Source of the DNA: CAZSXU01 sp964610505
GTDB lineage: Bacteria; Arandabacterota; Arandabacteria; JAGLYR01
DNA length: 64,000 nt
NCBI GenBank assembly: GCA_964610505.1
Contig: CAZSXU010000015.1
Coordinates: 38,103 to 102,102, forward strand
Reading direction: 5' to 3'
Shown one piece after another: positions 58,763 through 64,000 of this stretch (position 1 is its first letter; each line of letters starts with the position of its first letter). The notes under the pieces are model-generated. The model was not told where the DNA came from. It worked only from the letters and a program-made list of their open reading frames with translations, and searched no databases. Position numbers and translations under genes: made by a program.

Positions 58763-61270
58763 ATGATCGAAACGCTGACAACGCTGCGGACCCGCCTTTG
58801 GAATTCGGGAACACCCGGAGCGGCGGTGGCCGGAATCTTCACGATCTTGATCCCCCTGAGCGCGCCCGTGTTTACGGAGCCTTCGGCCGCCGGAACGATT
58901 CAACGCACCTGCCTGCCTTTCATTGCCAACCGGGGGCAGGTGGATTCCCAGGTGTGTTTCTACGTTCCGGCCCCGGACAGGACGATCTTCGTCACGCAAT
59001 CCGGCGACATCGTGTACGCGCTCGCGGGGGCGAGGACGACGATCCTGACCGAGACGCTTGCCGGCACGTTACGGGGCAGGCCACGGGGGAGAGGCCGGGC
59101 CTCAATGCGCGTGAGCGACATTCGAGGGAGAGATGCGTCGCGGTGGGTCCGGAGCCTCCCGACCTTCGGGGCCGTAGACCTCGGGGAGGTTCTCGATGGA
59201 ATCCGCGTCGAGCTCCGCTCGGCGCCGGGTACGGTGGAAAAGATCTTCGTGGTTCACCCGGGCGCTTCGCCGGAAGATATCCGGATCCGGCTCTCCGGAG
59301 CCACAAGCCTTGATGCCTCCGGCTCGGGTGAGCTGTACGTGGAGACTGAGAACGGTCGAGTGACGTTCACGGCGCCGGTGGCCTATCAGGTGTTCGACGA
59401 AGAGAGGCGTCTTGTCCCCGTCGAGTACCGCGTAGACGGTGACGGATACCGTTTTCAGGTGGGTGAGTATGATCGGTCCACGACACTGGTGATCGATCCC
59501 CTCCTGGCCTCGACGTATCTCGGGACGAGTGAGGTGGATGGCGTTTCTCAGATTCCGACGGCGATCGATGTCGACGGCAACGTGTACGTTGCAGGCAGGA
59601 CGCAGTCGAATGAGTTTCCCGTGACTCCGGGTGTCTACGACACGACATTCAATGAGCGGGCCAGCGACCTCTTCGTCGCCAAGTTCGATCCCGATCTCGC
59701 CACGCTTCTGGCAGCCACCTTCTTGGGCGGCGCGGGACCGGAGGGGGCCTGGCCGGGATCCGCGCTCACGCTCGACGCCGACGGCAACGTGTACGTATCG
59801 GCGCCCACGAAATCGAGTGATTTCCCCGTCACTCCGACGGCGTACGACACAGTCTACCACGGAGGTCAGGACCTCTTCGTGGCGAAGCTCACGCCTGACT
59901 TGACCCGGCTCCTGGCGTGCACGCTTCTGGGAGGCTCGGGTGACGACCAGTGTCCGAAGCTCGCGGTGGCGCCAAGCGGAACCGTCTACCTGGCGGGCGA
60001 AACACGGTCTCCTGACTTCCCGCATTCGCGGGGTGCGTACGATTCGACGTATGCGGGCGGCTACAGTGATGCGTTTGTGGCCGCGTTCGACACCGATCTC
60101 ACTTCGCTCATTGGCTGCACTTTTATGGGGGGTGCCGGAGGGTACTACGAGGTACCGGAGGGCGTACGGGTCGACAGCCAGGGGAACATTTGCATCGGAG
60201 GGTGGACGAGTTCACAGAGCTATCCGACCACGCCCGGCTCGTACCAGCCCGGCTTCGCATACGGAACCTATGACGCATTTGTCTCCCGTCTGTCGAGTGA
60301 TTTGACGACACTGATGAGCTCCACATTTCTGGGAGGCAGCAGCTGGGATTTCATCTACGGATTGACGCTGGACGCCGAGGATGATGTCTACGTTTCGGGC
60401 CACACCGCGTCCGGAGACTTCCCGTATTCGCCCGCGGCGTACGATACGTCTTACAATGGGGCCGGCAGCGCGGGTGTCGGAGATGATGCGTTCGTGACGA
60501 AGCTGGAGGGGGATCTCTCGGCTGTGCTGGCCTCGACATACCTGGGAGGGGAGGGGTGGGAAAACGGCACCGAGATCGCTCTGGACGGGGCCGGCCATGT
60601 GTACGTCGGCGGGTCGACGAGCTCGGATCCTTTCCCTACGACTCCCGGTGCACTTGATGACACCTATCACGGAAGTCCGAACGCGTATGCAGGCGACCTG
60701 TTCGTATCCCGTTTCGACGTCGATCTGACCACGCTCTCGGCCTCCACCTATCTGGGCGGTAGCGAGGCAGAGAACCTGGGCACGATGCTGCTGGACGCGG
60801 AGGGAAACGTGCTTCTCGGCGCGGGATCGAATTCGCCGGACTTCCCCATGGTTGAGACCGGCTGGGATACGAGTTTCAATGGCGGCGCCGTAATCCAGGG
60901 GGGCAGGATCTATGGAGGCGACGTCGTTCTGGCGAAGCTGGACCCCATGCTGTCGGCGCCCGTGGTGTCCGTAGCGGAGGAGCATCGGATCTCGAGACCC
61001 CTCGTTCTCGCCAGCTACCCGAATCCGTTCAATCCGAGCGCGACCCTTCGGTTTCGTCTTCGGGAGAGGTCGAATGTGAACCTGTCGATCTTCGATGTCG
61101 AGGGACGGCGGGTGCTCGTGGTCCTGGATGGAGAGGTGGAGGGCGGTGACCACTCCCTCGTCTGGGATGGGCGGGACACGGACGGTGTTCGCGTACGGTC
61201 GGGTGTCTACTTCGTCAGGCTGGAAAGCCCCGAGGGAAAACGGATGCAGAAGGTGGTCTTGGCGCGATAG
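58763..61270 (+). CDS. Secreted SBBP beta-propeller protein with sorting tail
   Basis: This 835-residue protein opens with a signal-like stretch to about residue 40, then FIANRGQVDSQVCFYVPA (the domain found before SBBP propellers), and seven or so SBBP repeats of the form FLGG-GNVYVSAPTKSSDFPVTPTAYD-LFVAKL. It ends PNPFNPSATLRFRLRE, RRVLVVLDG, WDGRDTDGVRV and MQKVVLAR, the shared tail. Propeller proteins of this kind are extracellular in FCB bacteria, with no known enzymatic function. It is convergent with the C25 peptidase gene. Confidence 0.88.
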   Translation: MIETLTTLRTRLWNSGTPGAAVAGIFTILIPLSAPVFTEPSAAGTIQRTCLPFIANRGQVDSQVCFYVPAPDRTIFVTQSGDIVYALAGARTTILTETLAGTLRGRPRGRGRASMRVSDIRGRDASRWVRSLPTFGAVDLGEVLDGIRVELRSAPGTVEKIFVVHPGASPEDIRIRLSGATSLDASGSGELYVETENGRVTFTAPVAYQVFDEERRLVPVEYRVDGDGYRFQVGEYDRSTTLVIDPLLASTYLGTSEVDGVSQIPTAIDVDGNVYVAGRTQSNEFPVTPGVYDTTFNERASDLFVAKFDPDLATLLAATFLGGAGPEGAWPGSALTLDADGNVYVSAPTKSSDFPVTPTAYDTVYHGGQDLFVAKLTPDLTRLLACTLLGGSGDDQCPKLAVAPSGTVYLAGETRSPDFPHSRGAYDSTYAGGYSDAFVAAFDTDLTSLIGCTFMGGAGGYYEVPEGVRVDSQGNICIGGWTSSQSYPTTPGSYQPGFAYGTYDAFVSRLSSDLTTLMSSTFLGGSSWDFIYGLTLDAEDDVYVSGHTASGDFPYSPAAYDTSYNGAGSAGVGDDAFVTKLEGDLSAVLASTYLGGEGWENGTEIALDGAGHVYVGGSTSSDPFPTTPGALDDTYHGSPNAYAGDLFVSRFDVDLTTLSASTYLGGSEAENLGTMLLDAEGNVLLGAGSNSPDFPMVETGWDTSFNGGAVIQGGRIYGGDVVLAKLDPMLSAPVVSVAEEHRISRPLVLASYPNPFNPSATLRFRLRERSNVNLSIFDVEGRRVLVVLDGEVEGGDHSLVWDGRDTDGVRVRSGVYFVRLESPEGKRMQKVVLAR

Positions 61271-61286
61271 AAGGGGAACAACAAGC

Positions 61287-61344
61287 GGCGCGGCGATCGA
61301 GAAACAGGGCGATTCCGACAGACACTGAGCATCCTCGCCGCGCC
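61287..61344. terminator. Possible bidirectional terminator (long loop)
   Basis: GGCGCGGCGA (61287-61296) pairs with TCGCCGCGCC (61335-61344) across a 38-base loop, with further AAGC/GCTT pairing outside after a small bulge. It lies between convergent stops at 61270 and 61353. Confidence 0.45.
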
Positions 61345-61352
61345 GCGCTTTC

Positions 61353-63665
61353 CTACTTCAACAACACCATTCTCTTTGTCTCGCGCTCTCCGTTCCACGT
61401 AATCCGGCAGAAGTACACGCCACTCGCCACAGGAACGCCCCCGTGATTCGTTCCATCCCAGATGACGCTGGAGGCGCCGGACGGGCGCCGGGCATCGACC
61501 AGTGTCCGTACGAGCCGACCCACCGTGTCGTATACGCCCAGGGTTACTCTTGACGGGGGTTGTCCGGACGGAAGCACGTATGTAATCTCCGTCACGGGGT
61601 TGAATGGGTTCGGATGGTTCTGCAGGAAGAGGGCCGGTTTGACCACACCGGCCGGGTTTCGGGATTGGACGATCGTCGGATCGGCAGCCCGCACCATGGC
61701 GGGATCCCCGTAGAGCTCGAAGTTGTAGAGGTTGATGTACTCTCCATAGTGGGTCCACGCGTAGTTCTGGTGGCAGTAATGCTTGGCGTCGTACAAGGCC
61801 TCGCCCAACGTCTCCGACTCGCCCACTCCATAGCGGTTGAATTCGTAGCAAATCGATTCGGCCCCGCCCGGGCTCGCGGGCCAGTCCCCGGAGATCCAGG
61901 CCGGCCGGCTCGAGCTGACGATGCCGGCCGCCGCGCCGAGCGACGAGTCCGTCAGGAGGTCGATGCCCAGATTGCCTGAACCGTTGGGCTCCGGCCATCC
62001 CACGTTACACGAGACGGCGAACACGATCGATGGATAGTCGTCCTCGAAGTCGCACCAGAGGTGGATGAGCCAGGGCTGGCTGATTCCGTCGGAGCCGTCG
62101 GTCTCGGGCACGCCGTCTCCGTCGTCCCAGTCCCATACGGTGCGGCCTACGCCGTACGGCGCACCGTGGCCCGCCCAGTTCACGACGCCGTACTGGCCCG
62201 TCCGCCAATCATCGATGAAGGCGGTGAGGCTGACGGCCGGCCAGTCGAAATCGGAGATTTCAAGCCCCTCCTGCTCGCTGTAGCGACTCACCGTCCAACC
62301 GCTCATGAAATCCGCCTGGATCGCGTTCAAGGCCGTGGCCCCATCCAGTTTCGGATGACCCTGGTAGTCCTGGTTCTCGAAAAAGAAGATGGAGCTCGGG
62401 TGCAGGGCCTGGTTCTTCCAGGTTTCGGTGTCCTGCTCAAAGGCGACCAGCTTGTCGAGTGTGTAGGTGATGCGGCCCGTATCGCTGGTAGGAATGCGGC
62501 CGACGAAGACCTCGGCGAGGAAATCCGGGTTGTCCTGGCCGTATTCCCCGAGGAAGCCGTCGCCGTCCGAATCCCAGGAATCGGCGTCGGGAAGGGAAAG
62601 ATCCGCGTAGTAGTAGTCGGTGGGCACGGACCCCCCGGGGTTGGCGATACTGGTCGGGTTGTGACTGTGATCATCCGGATCGGGAAAGCAGTAGCGCATC
62701 GGGACGGTCGCGTAATCTCCGATGAGGAGTACATACTGAATTCCCCACGGTCCGTAGGAACCCCTGAGAAAGTTTCGAATCTGTTCGGCCAAATCAACGC
62801 CGGGCTGGCCGGCGATCTCGGCATCGCCGGTCAGGACCGTTCTCACGTTGTATCCCAGGGAGGTCTTCCAGGCGACGAAGCCCGACGCCGAAACGGCGGA
62901 TTCCAGAGCCGCCGTCGTGACGATCACGTAGTCGTACGTATCGAGCGGCCGGGCCGGGCCGGGCTCGCCGGGTTCATAGAGGTCCCGAACCTGATCGTAG
63001 TTGACGAATCGTTCGCGCGCGCGTGTGTCGGCAACGGTATCCCACTTGAGCGCTTCCACGGCCTCGGCTTCGTCGCCGCCCGGGGGGGGGACCGTGTAGC
63101 GGACGTGGATCCGAACGGCGTCGTAGACGGTCAGTCGGCCGGTGAGGGCGTGGTAGCGGAAGGGGCAGACGGACACGGATGCGTACGCGTACTTCCGGAG
63201 CGAACCCGAATGGGTGAGTCTGGCGATCGCTTTCGGGTAGGCATCGTCCGTGGAGTAGGCGGCCTGCATGTTTTCCTGCCACTCGCGCTGCATCCTCGCG
63301 GCACGTTCCCGCTGGTTCGGCGTTTCAGCCACCGGCAGCATCGGTGGAGCCGGCAGGATCCGATAGGTGCCGGAGAGGAGGGTGCCTCCGATGCCTTCGA
63401 AGTCCACGGACGCGACTCGGGCGCCCGGCGGGAGCGCAATGAGGACGTCCCGGCTCGGAAGCATGGGTTTGCCCGGGTCCTTCAGGGAGCCGAATCCTTC
63501 CATCAGAACACGTTGGCCGCCGTCGGCGGCGAGGATCCGGACCGGGCCGGACGGCACCACGTGTGTCACCCGACCCTCAAACCCGAGGTCCGAAGTCGGC
63601 CGGGCACCCGCGGGCAGGAGACCGAGAAGCAGAAGCGCCAGAACCAGAGAGGCCATCCGTTTCAT
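61353..63665 (-). CDS. Gingipain-like C25 peptidase with sorting tail
   Basis: This 770-residue secreted cysteine peptidase has signal MKRMASLVLALLLLGLLPAGA, an N-terminal propeptide-like region, then the C25 domain: TYDYVIVTTAALESAV, VLLIGDYATVP, the His500 in NWAGHGAPYG and Cys553 in FAVSCNVGWPE. The domain ends NLYNFELYGDPAM. The tail HPNPFNPVTEITYVLP, VGRLVRTLVDAR and RMVLLK follows. C25 peptidases are the best-known T9SS cargo, so the tail may be a T9SS signal. The catalytic dyad is intact. Confidence 0.92.
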   Translation of the reverse strand: MKRMASLVLALLLLGLLPAGARPTSDLGFEGRVTHVVPSGPVRILAADGGQRVLMEGFGSLKDPGKPMLPSRDVLIALPPGARVASVDFEGIGGTLLSGTYRILPAPPMLPVAETPNQRERAARMQREWQENMQAAYSTDDAYPKAIARLTHSGSLRKYAYASVSVCPFRYHALTGRLTVYDAVRIHVRYTVPPPGGDEAEAVEALKWDTVADTRARERFVNYDQVRDLYEPGEPGPARPLDTYDYVIVTTAALESAVSASGFVAWKTSLGYNVRTVLTGDAEIAGQPGVDLAEQIRNFLRGSYGPWGIQYVLLIGDYATVPMRYCFPDPDDHSHNPTSIANPGGSVPTDYYYADLSLPDADSWDSDGDGFLGEYGQDNPDFLAEVFVGRIPTSDTGRITYTLDKLVAFEQDTETWKNQALHPSSIFFFENQDYQGHPKLDGATALNAIQADFMSGWTVSRYSEQEGLEISDFDWPAVSLTAFIDDWRTGQYGVVNWAGHGAPYGVGRTVWDWDDGDGVPETDGSDGISQPWLIHLWCDFEDDYPSIVFAVSCNVGWPEPNGSGNLGIDLLTDSSLGAAAGIVSSSRPAWISGDWPASPGGAESICYEFNRYGVGESETLGEALYDAKHYCHQNYAWTHYGEYINLYNFELYGDPAMVRAADPTIVQSRNPAGVVKPALFLQNHPNPFNPVTEITYVLPSGQPPSRVTLGVYDTVGRLVRTLVDARRPSGASSVIWDGTNHGGVPVASGVYFCRITWNGERETKRMVLLK

Positions 63666-63742
63666 TGCTATTCCCCTTTGTTCGAGTGGAAGCGGGGTGC
63701 CGCCACCGTCAAGGCCGGTTTCGCCGAGCTGGACTCACATAA

Positions 63743-63771
63743 AGTATACCATATGATCCGCTCTTCTCCAA
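63743..63771 (-). promoter_or_regulatory. Predicted promoter of the C25 peptidase gene
   Basis: On the minus strand TTGGAG (63766-63771) is followed after 17 bases by TATACT (63743-63748), about 75 bases before the ATG at 63665. Confidence 0.6.
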
Positions 63772-63909
63772 CCGCCGGTTTCTCTGCGTGCATTCATCGG
63801 ATATCCGCCGAATCGAAGGCGGTGCGCCCCGGCCGATGGCCGCGACGAGGACGCAGCGCGGGCGGGTCGCGGGCCCACCCCTCTGCTCATCGACCCTTCC
63901 GCCCATTCG

Positions 63910-63999
63910 TTACTTGAGGAGGACCATTCTCTGGGTTTTAGTTTTTCGGTTCCAGGTGATTCGGTAGAAATAGACGCCGCTTGCGGCGGGATTGCCCTT
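63910..63999 (-). CDS. C-terminal end of another sorting-tail protein (window edge)
   Basis: Only the last 29 residues and stop (TAA) are inside the window. They read PAASGVYFYRITWNRKTK, then TQRMVLLK, the same FlgD-like ending as the five other secreted proteins in this region. The rest of the gene lies beyond 64000. Confidence 0.85.
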   Translation of the reverse strand, partial: KGNPAASGVYFYRITWNRKTKTQRMVLLK

Positions 64000-64000
64000 G

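Noticed and set aside
1..64000. CRISPR arrays, prophage or integrase-bounded islands, restriction or defence systems
   Set aside because: No spaced direct repeats, phage genes or defence-type motifs were found. The only tyrosine recombinase is XerC in its standard operon.

Overview
The window is one GC-rich bacterial stretch (roughly 60-65 % by eye) from what looks like a member of the Fibrobacterota-Chlorobiota-Bacteroidota (FCB) superphylum, probably an uncultured lineage of the Eisenbacteria/Krumholzibacteriota/Latescibacterota kind. The main evidence is a set of large secreted proteins that all end in the same FlgD-like or type-A sorting tail (NPFNP ... GR.VR.L ... WDG ... GVYF.R ... MVLLK). 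GEVED domains, gingipain-type peptidases, an mS38-like (AURKAIP1/COX24) micro-protein and an archaeal-type fructose bisphosphatase agree with this. The phylum is an inference. No rRNA, tRNA, CRISPR array or insertion sequence was found. Two 100-N scaffold gaps are present (12335-12434 and 41905-42004).

Region 1 (1-13.0 kb) is housekeeping: the end of infB, then DUF503, rbfA, nrnA, truB, ribF, rpsO and pnp, all on the plus strand and closely packed. An M16 peptidase, a polysaccharide deacetylase overlapping a UbiA-type prenyltransferase, asnS and a small membrane protein follow. Region 2 (13.3-22.2 kb) holds comEC, a convergent class V FBPase, and the purine genes purN-purC-purH and guaA.

Region 3 (22.4-23.6 kb) holds two nearly identical cold-shock genes. 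Both have the same two short motifs in the 5' UTR and two complementary motifs in the 3' UTR, just before a strong terminator. In both transcripts the ends could pair over about 17 base pairs next to the ribosome binding site. I rate this the most interesting possible new system in the window.

Region 4 (23.8-38.3 kb) is again housekeeping: secA with a cysteine-rich insertion, smg-topA-trmFO-xerC-hslV-hslU, argF, an Ig-like lipoprotein, dapF, an FmdB zinc ribbon, an HU/IHF protein and a 31-residue mS38-like protein. Region 5 (38.4-64 kb) is envelope and secretion biology: lipoproteins, a beta-barrel, a lipoprotein alpha-amylase, and six proteins with the shared C-terminal tail. Among these are a 345-residue tandem-repeat protein, a GEVED protein with mirror-image domain order, a caspase-like/beta-helix fusion, an SBBP beta-propeller protein and a C25 (gingipain-like) peptidase. 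A MarR-methyltransferase pair with matching operators and a truncated CadC-like regulator lie within this region. Several adjacent genes converge on GC-rich hairpins that probably separate the transcripts.
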